Shown piece after piece: positions 28,116 to 36,283 of a DNA stretch of 64,000 bases. The stretch's first letter is position 1. Each line of letters begins with the position of its first letter. The translations under genes were made by a program, and so were the position numbers. The notes under the pieces were generated by a model, which did not search any database, was not told where the DNA came from, and saw only the letters and a program-made list of their open reading frames with translations. Source of the stretch: Rhizobium sp. SL42 (lineage in GTDB: Bacteria; Pseudomonadota; Alphaproteobacteria; Rhizobiales; Rhizobiaceae); NCBI RefSeq assembly GCF_021729845.1, contig NZ_CP063397.1:758001-822000 (forward strand), read 5' to 3'.

Positions 28116-29120
28116 ATGACGAACAGGAAAAGACCCAAGGTCTATATTACCCGTAAATTGCCTGACGCTGTGGAAACGCGCATGCGTGAGCTCTTTGACG
28201 CGGAACTCAATATCGATGATGCGCCGCGCAGCCGCGATCAGTTGATCGCCGCGATGAAAACCGCCGACGTCCTGGTTCCAACCGTCACGGATCGCATCGA
28301 TGCCGCCCTGATCGACGAAGCAGGACCGCAGCTCAAGCTGATTGCCAGCTTCTCCAACGGCACGGATCATATTGATATCGACGCGGCCGCCCGAAAAGGC
28401 ATTACCGTCACCAATACGCCGAATGTCTTGACCGAAGACACCGCCGACATGACCATGGCGCTGATCCTTGCCGTGCCGCGTCGCCTGGTTCAGGGCGCAC
28501 GTGTCCTTATGGACAAGCCGGGCGACTGGGCCGGTTGGTCTCCGACATGGATGCTCGGCCGCCGGATCGCCGGCAAGCGCATTGGCATCATCGGCATGGG
28601 GCGCATTGGAACGGCCGTTGCCCGCCGCGCCAAGGCTTTTGGTCTGTCTATTCACTATCACAACCGTAAGCGCGTGAGCCCCCAGACAGAAGACGAACTG
28701 GAGGCGACCTATTGGGACAGCCTCGATCAGATGCTGGCAAGGGTCGATATCGTTTCGGTCAATTGCCCCTCGACGCCGGCCACCTTCCATCTGCTGTCGG
28801 CGCGTCGTCTGGCGCTGCTGCAGCCGACGAGCTACATCGTCAACACGGCACGTGGCGATATCATCGACGAGGATGCTTTGATCCAGTGCCTGAAGACCGG
28901 CAAGATTGCCGGCGCCGGGCTGGATGTTTTCGAAAATGAGCCCGCCGTAAATCCGAAACTGGTCAAGCTCGCCAATGAGGGCAAGGTGGTGCTGCTGCCA
29001 CATACAGGCTCGGCCACGATCGAGGGCCGGATCGATATGGGCGACAAGGTGATCATCAACATCCGCACCTATTTCGATGGCCATCGTCCACCGAACAGGG
29101 TCCTGCCCAATCGTCCCTGA
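28116..29120 (+). CDS. D-isomer-specific 2-hydroxyacid dehydrogenase (glyoxylate/hydroxypyruvate reductase-like)
   Basis: 334 residues from ATG 28116 (MTNRKRPKVYITRKLPD matches the usual family start; a TTG at 28104 is an alternative). The NAD(P)-binding motif is GIIGMGRIG (about 155). The catalytic triad is visible as Arg in NTARGDIIDEDAL, Glu in FENEP and His in LLPHTGSAT. It likely reduces glyoxylate or hydroxypyruvate with NADPH. It is divergent from the SH3 gene and converges, four bases apart, with the GNAT gene. Confidence 0.9.
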   Translation: MTNRKRPKVYITRKLPDAVETRMRELFDAELNIDDAPRSRDQLIAAMKTADVLVPTVTDRIDAALIDEAGPQLKLIASFSNGTDHIDIDAAARKGITVTNTPNVLTEDTADMTMALILAVPRRLVQGARVLMDKPGDWAGWSPTWMLGRRIAGKRIGIIGMGRIGTAVARRAKAFGLSIHYHNRKRVSPQTEDELEATYWDSLDQMLARVDIVSVNCPSTPATFHLLSARRLALLQPTSYIVNTARGDIIDEDALIQCLKTGKIAGAGLDVFENEPAVNPKLVKLANEGKVVLLPHTGSATIEGRIDMGDKVIINIRTYFDGHRPPNRVLPNRP

Positions 29121-29124
29121 TCGT

Positions 29125-29628
29125 TCAGGCCAGCCGTTTGCACATTTCGATCGAGGTCGTCCGGGTGAAGCCCGGATGGCAATTTTCGGTCGTCTTGACG
29201 AATCCCCATGCGGAAAAACGTTGGTGGTTGCCGGTGAGTTCGACACGCGTCTCCAGTCGCAGCATGTCGCGTCCGAGATGTCTGGCGATTGTTTCGGCCT
29301 CGGTCAGCAGCCGGTATCCGATGCCGTGACCTTGCATGTCTGGGGCCACAGCGAGTTTGCCGATATAGAGTGCCCTCGCTTCCGGTTTGACGAAAACGCA
29401 TCCGACAAGCTTGTCTTCGGCGAACGCGGCCAGTCCAATCTCGTCCACGGCCTTCTGCGTCAGCCCGTCGAGGTTCAAGCGATGCGCCGAAGACGGAGGA
29501 TCGATCACGCCGTCCATATAGGCAAACGACCTGACGATCAGCTCGAGCAGCGCACCATAGTCACTGTAACCCGTTTCGCCGATACGCCGGATTTCAATGC
29601 GCCCGCTCTCAACCTGGCTCCCGCTCAA
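29125..29628 (-). CDS. GNAT-family N-acetyltransferase
   Basis: 167 residues from a TTG at 29628, chosen because GGGAGG lies seven bases upstream and the start overlaps the MoeB-like stop (TTGA). The acetyl-CoA pocket is visible in KLAVAPDMQGHGIGYRLL (motif A), with later HLGRDMLRLETRVEL. Substrate unknown. The overlap indicates translational coupling with the MoeB-like gene. A longer reading to 30087 runs antisense-like through that gene and is rejected. Confidence 0.82.
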   Translation of the reverse strand: MSGSQVESGRIEIRRIGETGYSDYGALLELIVRSFAYMDGVIDPPSSAHRLNLDGLTQKAVDEIGLAAFAEDKLVGCVFVKPEARALYIGKLAVAPDMQGHGIGYRLLTEAETIARHLGRDMLRLETRVELTGNHQRFSAWGFVKTTENCHPGFTRTTSIEMCKRLA

Positions 29629-30386
29629 GCGCGCGCCTCCCGGCGGCGGTAGCGGATCGTATCGAATTTCGCCGTCAGCGCATCGTAGAGCAGCAGGCGC
29701 CCGATCAGCGGCTCGCCGGTACCGGTGATCAGCTTGATCGCCTCCATGGCCATCAGCGTGCCGATCACGCCGGTGAGGGCACCGATGATCCCGGCTTCGG
29801 CGCAGGCCGGAACCAGGCCTTCCGGCGGCGCTTCGGGAAAGAGGTCGCGGTAACGCGGGTTCTGTCGCCCTTCGGCGTCGCTCAGGTGCGGCGCCAATAC
29901 CGTGACTGAGCCATCGAAGCGGCCGACTGCCCCCGTCACCAGCGGAATGGCGCGCATCTCGGCCGCGTCCGCTGCGGCGTAGCGCGTCGCAAAATTGTCC
30001 GATCCGTCGATCAGCAGGTCGAAGCGTCCCAGATGGTCGTGGGCGAAGTGAGCGTCGAAGCGCGCTTCGTGTTGCACCACCCGGCAATGCGGATTGAGCC
30101 GGGCGATGGCGCGCGCAGCACTCTCGGTCTTCTTCTCGCCGATCGTACCGGTATCGTGGATCACCTGCCGTTGCAGGTTGGAGAGCGAGACGCCGTCGTC
30201 ATCGACAATCCCGATCGTGCCGACGCCCGCAGCCGCCAGATATTGCAGCACGGGCGCGCCCAGTCCGCCGGCGCCAATCACCAGTACGCGGGCGGATTTC
30301 AGCATTTGCTGGCCATGGCCGCCGATTTCAGGCAGCAGGATATGGCGTTGATAACGGGAAAGTTCTTCGGGAAGCAGCGGATCCAT
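29625..30386 (-). CDS. moeB: MoeB/ThiF/HesA-type adenylyltransferase
   Basis: 253 residues. The ATP site is GAGGLGAP (38-45), with the DDDGVSLSNLQRQ strand, the ARLNPH motif and the active-site cysteine region VPACAEAGIIGALTGVIG. The zinc site of E. coli MoeB (CxxC in PCYRCLF and a C-terminal CxxC) is missing: the first reads RYRDLF and the tail ends without cysteines. It should adenylate the C-terminal Gly of a sulfur-carrier (MoaD or ThiS type). It follows recF and precedes the GNAT gene. Confidence 0.88.
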   Translation of the reverse strand: MDPLLPEELSRYQRHILLPEIGGHGQQMLKSARVLVIGAGGLGAPVLQYLAAAGVGTIGIVDDDGVSLSNLQRQVIHDTGTIGEKKTESAARAIARLNPHCRVVQHEARFDAHFAHDHLGRFDLLIDGSDNFATRYAAADAAEMRAIPLVTGAVGRFDGSVTVLAPHLSDAEGRQNPRYRDLFPEAPPEGLVPACAEAGIIGALTGVIGTLMAMEAIKLITGTGEPLIGRLLLYDALTAKFDTIRYRRREARA

Positions 30387-30427
30387 CCTGTAATCATGCC
30401 ATGGGTGAGACGGGCGGGGAAGAGCGC

Positions 30428-31558
30428 TCAGGCATCCAGACGACCGTCCTGTACGGCAATGATTTCGGCACGATCGCCGAGTGCGGAAAACATCGACTTG
30501 TCGGTGCCTGTCATGAAGGCCTGTCCGCCCAGCGCGTCGATCCGGTCGAACAGTGCGGCCCGCCGGCCTTCGTCCAGATGTGCGGCAATCTCGTCGAGCA
30601 GCAGAACCGGAGCAAAACCGGTCATCGTTCCGACAAGCCGCGCATGCGCAAGCACCAGCCCGATCAGCAGTGCCTTCTGCTCCCCCGTCGAACAGCGTTC
30701 CGCATTCATGTCCTTCTCGATATGGCGGATCTGCAGATCGACGCGATGCGGACCATCCAAAGTCCGCCCGGCCGCCGCATCCCTGTGGCGCGACGAAGCC
30801 AGCATCTGGATGTAGCGATCCTCCAGTTCGTAGGCTGGTCTGTCGGCTGCATCGTCCAGGAAACCGCTGAGCGCAAGCTGGGCCGAGGGAAAGCTCGATG
30901 TCTGCCGATCTCCCTCGATCAACCCTGCCAGCAGTCCCAGCATTTCCCGTCGCGCTGCCGCCATGGCGACGCCCAGTGCCGCCATCTGCTGTTCGATGCC
31001 CGACAGCCAGGAGGGGTCGAAGCGTCCGTCGGACAGCAGCTTGTTGCGACTGCGCATGGCGCGTTCGAAATCGCTCGCGCGTCGTCCATGAGCCGGATCG
31101 AGCGAAAGCACCAGCCGGTCGAGGAAACGTCGCCGGTCGGCTGACGGTCCGGTGAAAAGCCCATCCATGGCCGGCGTCAGCCAGAGGACGCGCAGGTGAT
31201 CCGTCAGTTCATCGACCGACTTGACCGGAGTGCCGTTGATCCTCAGCCGACGAACGAGCCCTTCGTCGTCGCCGCCACCTTCGGTGCCGGTTCCGATCTG
31301 AACCTCGCCCGCCATTCCTTCGATTTCGGCGAAGATCGAGAAGCCCGCCGGGGCCCCGACCCGAGCGATATCGGAAAGTACCGCACGTCTCAACCCGCGA
31401 CCGGGCGAGAGGAAGGAAACGGCTTCCATCAGGTTTGTCTTGCCCGCACCGTTTTCGCCGATCAGCACGACGTGCCGTCCGCCGAGGCTCAGGGAAGCCT
31501 GCGCATAATTGCGAAAGTCGCTCAGCTTCAGTCGTTGAATATGGGTCTTCTGGATCAT
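30428..31558 (-). CDS. recF: DNA replication and repair protein RecF
   Basis: 376 residues. The Walker A is GENGAGKTNLMEAV near the N-terminus, followed by LSPGRGLRRA. The ABC-type signature is in STGEQKALLIGLVLAHA, then Walker B VLLLDEIAAHLDEGRR. RecF loads RecOR at single-strand gaps next to duplex DNA. It is followed by moeB with a 41-base gap and diverges from a small membrane protein gene. Confidence 0.95.
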   Translation of the reverse strand: MIQKTHIQRLKLSDFRNYAQASLSLGGRHVVLIGENGAGKTNLMEAVSFLSPGRGLRRAVLSDIARVGAPAGFSIFAEIEGMAGEVQIGTGTEGGGDDEGLVRRLRINGTPVKSVDELTDHLRVLWLTPAMDGLFTGPSADRRRFLDRLVLSLDPAHGRRASDFERAMRSRNKLLSDGRFDPSWLSGIEQQMAALGVAMAAARREMLGLLAGLIEGDRQTSSFPSAQLALSGFLDDAADRPAYELEDRYIQMLASSRHRDAAAGRTLDGPHRVDLQIRHIEKDMNAERCSTGEQKALLIGLVLAHARLVGTMTGFAPVLLLDEIAAHLDEGRRAALFDRIDALGGQAFMTGTDKSMFSALGDRAEIIAVQDGRLDA

Positions 31559-31722
31559 CGGTCGGATTCGCTGTTGCCCTGAGCTAGGCCGAACCAGGCG
31601 TCATGGCAAGGGAGCTGCAAAGGTTTATCGTTTCCATCCGGGCTGTGCGACGTCGTGCGACATGGCAGGATGCCCGTATTGCCGTAAAGTGGATCAACTT
31701 GAACGGCGAGGAGCATTCCGCG

Positions 31723-32010
31723 ATGAAGCCGGATTCCGATGAACTGACGCCCGAAGAGGCACGCCGCGACCATTGGGAAATGCTGCGCTTCCTGGCGCTC
31801 AATGCATGTTTTGGCGCAATGCTGGGACTTGCGACCGCATGTGCGATCCTGTGGCTTGATCTCGGAGGTGTCGGCACGTCACTCGCACGCGCCAGTCACC
31901 CGGTCCTGCCAGCTCTGATGATGACCGTGCCCCTCGCGCTGACTTTCGCGGCGGCCGTGACAGCATCGGCCGTCATGTTGATGCCCTATAAGAAAAAGAA
32001 GCAAAGATGA
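31723..32010 (+). CDS. small two-helix inner membrane protein
   Basis: 95 residues from ATG 31723 (GAGGAG nine bases upstream). It has two hydrophobic helices, LRFLALNACFGAMLGLATACAILWL and a second one near VLPALMMTVPLALTFAAAVTASAVML, separated by a short loop, with a basic C-terminus PYKKKKQR. No enzymatic motif. It is followed by slyX and is in the recF region of the chromosome. Function unknown. Confidence 0.65.
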   Translation: MKPDSDELTPEEARRDHWEMLRFLALNACFGAMLGLATACAILWLDLGGVGTSLARASHPVLPALMMTVPLALTFAAAVTASAVMLMPYKKKKQR

Positions 32011-32080
32011 CACCTGCGGTTTGACGCTCCGGCATTCTTTCGGCATGAAGCCGGAATTCAAACAGTCGGCGGAGAAAGCC

Positions 32081-32290
32081 ATGAGCGACCAGGACGAACG
32101 CATCATGCGGCTGGAGGAGATGCTGGCCCACCAGGCACGCGTGATCGATGATCTCTCCGATCAGCTTGCCGAGCAGTGGAAAGTGGTCGATCAGACCCGA
32201 ACCAAACTTGAGCGGTTATCGGAACGCTTCTCGAATATCGAGGAGCAATCGCTCGACGCTCCGGCGATTACGCGGCCACCGCACTATTGA
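32081..32290 (+). CDS. slyX: SlyX family protein
   Basis: 69 residues from ATG 32081, with GGAGAAAG upstream. It is an acidic, mostly helical, coiled-coil-like protein (RIMRLEEMLAHQARVIDDLSDQLAEQWKVVDQ) ending in APAITRPPHY; the C-terminal PPHY is the SlyX family hallmark. Function is poorly known. Transcribed with the small membrane protein. Confidence 0.85.
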   Translation: MSDQDERIMRLEEMLAHQARVIDDLSDQLAEQWKVVDQTRTKLERLSERFSNIEEQSLDAPAITRPPHY

Positions 32291-32393
32291 TCCACGCCCA
32301 TCCGGTGTGTCGAGTCCCTCGACGACTGCGGATGCGATCGGCGAAAGCAGCACGAGGCCACATCCGCATCCTGACTATCTCGGAAATGACGAC

Positions 32394-32423
32394 AAAAAAA
32401 CGGGCCGGATGAAATCCGACCCG
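32394..32423 (-). terminator. intrinsic terminator after dnaJ
   Basis: A 10-bp stem (32401-32410 with 32414-32423, one G-T mismatch) with a 3-base loop, followed on the minus strand by seven T (32394-32400). It lies 31 bases after the dnaJ stop and ends the dnaK-dnaJ unit. Confidence 0.9.
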
Positions 32424-32454
32424 CCTTGTCTTGGAACCGGCGACACGCCCGGCG

Positions 32455-33597
32455 TCAGTCGCTTAGCGTGTCGAAGAAATCCTTCATGCGGGAAAAGAAA
32501 CCGGTCGATTCCGGATTGTTTTCCTTCGAGGACAGCTGCTCGAACTCCTGCAGCAACTCGCGCTGGCGCTTGGAAAGCTTCTGCGGCGTCTCGATCTGGA
32601 TCTGGATATAGAGATCACCCGTCTGCGTTGACCGCAGCACCGGCATGCCCTTGCCCTTGAGGCGGAACTGCTTGCCCGGCTGTGTGCCTTCCGGCACGGT
32701 GACCCGCGACTTCGTCCCGTCCAGCGTCGCGACATCGAACGTGCCGCCAAGGGCCGCCGTCGTCATCGAGATCGGCACCGAGCAATAGAGGTCAGCCCCG
32801 TCGCGCTGGAAGAATTCATGCGGCCTGACCGACAGGAATATGTAGAGGTCGCCTGACGGCCCGCCTCTGAGGCCGGCTTCGCCTTCACCCTGCAGGCGAA
32901 TGCGTGTGCCGTCCTCGATGCCCGACGGAATGTTGACCGACAGCGAACGCTCTTCCGTCACGCGGCCCTGGCCATTGCACTTGCTGCATGGGTCCGAGAT
33001 GGTCTGGCCCCGTCCATGACAGGTCGGGCAGGTCCTCTCGATCGAGAAGAAGCCTTGTGCGGCACGAATGCGGCCGGAACCCTGACAGGTCGCACAGGTT
33101 GTCGGCTTGGTGCCGGGCTTGGCGCCACTGCCGGTACAGACTTCGCAGGTGATCGAGGTTGGAACCCGGATCTGTGCGGTCTTGCCGGTAAACGCCTCTT
33201 CCAGCGAGATTTCCATGTTGTAGCGCAGGTCTGCACCGCGCTCGCGTCCATTGGTGGACCGGGCGCGTCCACCGCGGGCGCCACCCATCATCTCGCCGAA
33301 GATATCCTCGAAAATATCCGAGAAACCGCCGCCGCCGGCAAAGCCGCCAGCGCCACCACCACCGCCGCCGTTTTCGAAAGCGGCATGGCCGAACCGATCA
33401 TAGGCTGCGCGCTTCTGGGGATCCTTCAAGGTCTCGTAGGCCTCGTTGATCTCCTTGAACTTGCGCTCGGCATCCTTGTCTTCGGGGTTCTTGTCGGGAT
33501 GGTAGACCATCGCAAGCTTGCGGAAGGCGCTTTTCAGCTCCTTCTCGTCTGCGGTCCGGCCGACCCCTAGGGTCTCGTAGAAATCTGCTTTTGCCAT
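32455..33597 (-). CDS. dnaJ: chaperone DnaJ (Hsp40)
   Basis: 380 residues. J domain with the HPD motif ([10 protein letters not shown]), a Gly/Phe-rich region ([15 protein letters not shown]), the four CxxCxGxG zinc repeats ([32 protein letters not shown]) and the C-terminal substrate-binding beta-domains. It stimulates DnaK ATPase and presents unfolded clients. It follows the secreted protein gene four bases after its stop, and is probably on the heat-shock transcript that starts before dnaK. Confidence 0.97.
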   Translation of the reverse strand: MAKADFYETLGVGRTADEKELKSAFRKLAMVYHPDKNPEDKDAERKFKEINEAYETLKDPQKRAAYDRFGHAAFENGGGGGGAGGFAGGGGFSDIFEDIFGEMMGGARGGRARSTNGRERGADLRYNMEISLEEAFTGKTAQIRVPTSITCEVCTGSGAKPGTKPTTCATCQGSGRIRAAQGFFSIERTCPTCHGRGQTISDPCSKCNGQGRVTEERSLSVNIPSGIEDGTRIRLQGEGEAGLRGGPSGDLYIFLSVRPHEFFQRDGADLYCSVPISMTTAALGGTFDVATLDGTKSRVTVPEGTQPGKQFRLKGKGMPVLRSTQTGDLYIQIQIETPQKLSKRQRELLQEFEQLSSKENNPESTGFFSRMKDFFDTLSD

Positions 33598-33601
33598 GAT
33601 A

Positions 33602-34075
33602 TTACAGAGCTCTCAAAGCTTTCTCCACGCTGGTGTGGCTGCCAGTTTTCTTGCCTGCCTGCTTGTCGCAAGTCAGCATGTCTTTCCGGAAATCGGATGA
33701 AGCGGAAACGGCGTCGTCCAGCAGCGCCTTGCGCGGTTCGCCCTTGCTGGCGAGCCCGTCGGATGCTGAGACTGCGGCGAAGGCCAGGGAATGAGCCGCC
33801 ATGTCGCAGGCCGAAACCTCACCCCCGCTTTCGCGTCTCTCCAGGGCTGCTTCGATGATCCGTCCGAGTTCGTTGCCGATGCGGAACAGACTGTTGCTGT
33901 CACCTGCAGCGATGGCCTTGGCAATGCTCGACTCAGCCGCGCTCACCTGCCGGTGAACGGCACCGAGCTGAGCCTTGTCCTGTGCCTGTACGGCACCCGT
34001 CGCGACGATCAAAGAAAATGCGGCTGGCCCGAAGGCCAGCCACGTTGGAGACAAACGCCGCTTCGAGGCCCGCAT
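33602..34075 (-). CDS. secreted protein of unknown function between dnaK and dnaJ
   Basis: 157 residues. A signal peptide is predicted near residues 1-31 (hydrophobic [18 protein letters not shown]). The mature part is helical and ends with a Lys-rich segment; the conserved feature is a pair of cysteines ([10 protein letters not shown] and LTCDKQAG). A single-base overlap (TAATG) links it to dnaK, and four bases separate it from dnaJ. Its location between chaperone genes suggests it is heat-induced. I do not recognise the family. Confidence 0.7.
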   Translation of the reverse strand: MRASKRRLSPTWLAFGPAAFSLIVATGAVQAQDKAQLGAVHRQVSAAESSIAKAIAAGDSNSLFRIGNELGRIIEAALERRESGGEVSACDMAAHSLAFAAVSASDGLASKGEPRKALLDDAVSASSDFRKDMLTCDKQAGKKTGSHTSVEKALRAL

Positions 34076-35988
34076 TAGGCGGACTTCTTCGCGTCTTCGT
34101 CCTTCACTTCTTCATAGTCGGCATCAACGATATCGCTATCCGGGCCATTGTCGGCATTGCCGGCGCCACCTTCAGCCTGCTGGGCTTCATAGATGGCCTG
34201 GCCGAGCTTCATGGAAACTTCCATGAGCGTCTGCGTCTTGGCCTGAATGTCGTCCGCCGAAGGTTCGGAAACTTCGAGTGAGCCCTTCAGGGCAGCAATC
34301 GCATCCTCGATCGCCTTGCGATCGGTCTCGGAAACCTTGTCGCCAAATTCACTGACCGACTTTTCGGTCGAGTGGATCAGGCTTTCGGCGCTGTTCTTGG
34401 CTTCGACGACGGCGCGGCGCTGCTTGTCGGCCTCGGCATTCGCCTCTGCGTCCTTCACCATCTTTTCGATGTCGGCGTCAGACAGACCACCAGAAGCCTG
34501 GATACGGATCTGCTGTTCCTTGCCGGTGCCCTTGTCCTTGGCCGAAACCTGCACGATGCCGTTGGCATCGATGTCGAAGGTCACTTCGATCTGCGGAACG
34601 CCACGCGGTGCCGGCGGCAGGCCGACGAGGTCGAACTGGCCAAGCAGCTTGTTGTCCTGGGCCATTTCGCGCTCGCCCTGGCTGACGCGGATGGTCACGG
34701 CCGACTGGCTGTCTTCGGCGGTCGAGAAGGTCTGGCTCTTCTTTGTAGGGATCGTCGTGTTGCGATCGATCAGACGGGTGAAGACGCCACCGAGCGTTTC
34801 GATACCGAGCGACAGCGGGGTCACGTCGAGAAGCAGGACGTCCTTGACGTCGCCCTGCAGAACGCCGGCCTGGATGGCCGCGCCCATGGCAACGACTTCA
34901 TCCGGGTTAACGCCCTTGTGCGGCTCTTTGCCGAACAGCTGCTTGACGATTTCCTGGACCTTCGGCATGCGGCTCATGCCGCCGACGAGAACCACTTCCT
35001 CGATTTCGGCAGCCGTGACGCCAGCATCCTTCAACGCGGCTTTGCAGGGTGCGACGGTGCGCTGGATGAGATCGTCGACCAGGCTTTCGAACTTGGCGCG
35101 GGTCAGCTTCATCGTCAGGTGCTTCGGACCGGTCGCATCCGCCGTGATGAACGGCAGGTTGATTTCCGTCTGCTGCGAAGAGGACAGCTCGATCTTGGCC
35201 TTTTCTGCGGCTTCCTTCAGGCGCTGCAGGGCCAGCTTGTCGCCCTTCAGGTCGATGCCCTGGTCCTTCTTGAATTCGCCTGCGAGATACTCGACCAGAC
35301 GCATGTCGAAGTCTTCACCGCCGAGGAAGGTGTCGCCGTTGGTCGACTTCACTTCGAAGACGCCATCGCCGATTTCGAGAACGGAGATATCGAAGGTGCC
35401 GCCACCCAGGTCATAGACGGCGATCGTCTTGCCTTCGCGCTTGTCCATGCCATAGGCGAGGGCAGCAGCGGTCGGCTCGTTGATGATGCGCAGCACTTCG
35501 AGACCCGCGATGCGGCCGGCATCCTTGGTTGCCTGGCGCTGGGCGTCGTTGAAGTAGGCCGGAACGGTGATGACTGCCTTTTCGACCTTTTCGCCGAGAT
35601 AGGCTTCTGCCGTTTCCTTCATCTTCTGCAGGATCATGGCCGAGATCTGCGAGGGCGAATAGCCCTTGCCCTGGGCTTCGACCCATGCATCGCCATTGTC
35701 GCCCTTGACGATATGGAACGGCACGAGGCCCTTGTCCTTCTCGACGGTCGGGTCTTCGTAGCGACGGCCGATCAGGCGCTTGACGGCAAACAGTGTGTTG
35801 GTCGGGTTGGTGACCGCCTGGCGCTTGGCCGGCTGGCCGACAAGGCGTTCGCCATCGTCGGAAAATGCCACCATCGACGGCGTGGTGCGTGCGCCTTCGG
35901 AATTCTCGATGACCTTTGCATCCTTGCCGTCCATGACGGAGACGCAGGAGTTGGTCGTTCCAAGGTCGATACCGATTACTTTAGCCAT
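34075..35988 (-). CDS. dnaK: chaperone DnaK (Hsp70)
   Basis: 637 residues from ATG 35988. The start [21 protein letters not shown] is the canonical DnaK N-terminus; an in-frame start at 36033 is rejected. The ATPase domain includes the [17 protein letters not shown] and [13 protein letters not shown] motifs; the substrate-binding domain follows the [14 protein letters not shown] linker region; the acidic tail ends in EEVKDED. A sigma-32-type promoter lies 110 bases upstream (36098-36127). Overlaps the next gene by one base. Confidence 0.98.
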   Translation of the reverse strand: MAKVIGIDLGTTNSCVSVMDGKDAKVIENSEGARTTPSMVAFSDDGERLVGQPAKRQAVTNPTNTLFAVKRLIGRRYEDPTVEKDKGLVPFHIVKGDNGDAWVEAQGKGYSPSQISAMILQKMKETAEAYLGEKVEKAVITVPAYFNDAQRQATKDAGRIAGLEVLRIINEPTAAALAYGMDKREGKTIAVYDLGGGTFDISVLEIGDGVFEVKSTNGDTFLGGEDFDMRLVEYLAGEFKKDQGIDLKGDKLALQRLKEAAEKAKIELSSSQQTEINLPFITADATGPKHLTMKLTRAKFESLVDDLIQRTVAPCKAALKDAGVTAAEIEEVVLVGGMSRMPKVQEIVKQLFGKEPHKGVNPDEVVAMGAAIQAGVLQGDVKDVLLLDVTPLSLGIETLGGVFTRLIDRNTTIPTKKSQTFSTAEDSQSAVTIRVSQGEREMAQDNKLLGQFDLVGLPPAPRGVPQIEVTFDIDANGIVQVSAKDKGTGKEQQIRIQASGGLSDADIEKMVKDAEANAEADKQRRAVVEAKNSAESLIHSTEKSVSEFGDKVSETDRKAIEDAIAALKGSLEVSEPSADDIQAKTQTLMEVSMKLGQAIYEAQQAEGGAGNADNGPDSDIVDADYEEVKDEDAKKSA

Positions 35989-36097
35989 TTCATTCTCTCC
36001 TTGAAGCAGGCTGTCGGAACCCCGATCAGGCATTCCCTGACAGCCCCTCGACGTGGACGGTCTGTGATGTTCGCAGCCACGCTGCGGTTATGTCGCG

Positions 36098-36127
36098 TAT
36101 ATAAGAAGCAGTTTTTCGGACTGCAAG
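36098..36127 (-). promoter_or_regulatory. RpoH (sigma-32) heat-shock promoter for dnaK
   Basis: On the minus strand, -35 CTTG (36127-36124) is separated by 18 bases from -10 CTTATATA (36105-36098). This matches the alphaproteobacterial RpoH consensus (CTTG, N17-18, CYTATNT). The predicted start of transcription, about 36090, leaves a leader of about 100 bases before the dnaK ATG. The 295-bp gap (35989-36283) is otherwise featureless. Confidence 0.82.
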
Positions 36128-36283
36128 GCTGGAATTCCGCTGTAATCCAGTAAATAGAACAGATTGGCGGCGGCTTTCTCCACCAGAAATGGGATGCCGA
36201 TCCCGCTTTGCCAAGCAGATTTCGTAGAGATGAAGGCTTGCGTCTGGCATGCCGGCCGGGGAACTGCGCCGTTTGGCTAAAAA

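Noticed and set aside
27381..29246. 621-codon minus frame joining the SH3 gene to the antisense of the dehydrogenase
   Set aside because: Only the last 180 codons (with a signal peptide start at 27923) are a real gene; the rest is opposite a clear 2-hydroxyacid dehydrogenase.
29629..30087. N-terminal extension of the GNAT gene
   Set aside because: It would read through the MoeB-like gene in another frame; a ribosome site and coupled TTG at 29628 fit better.
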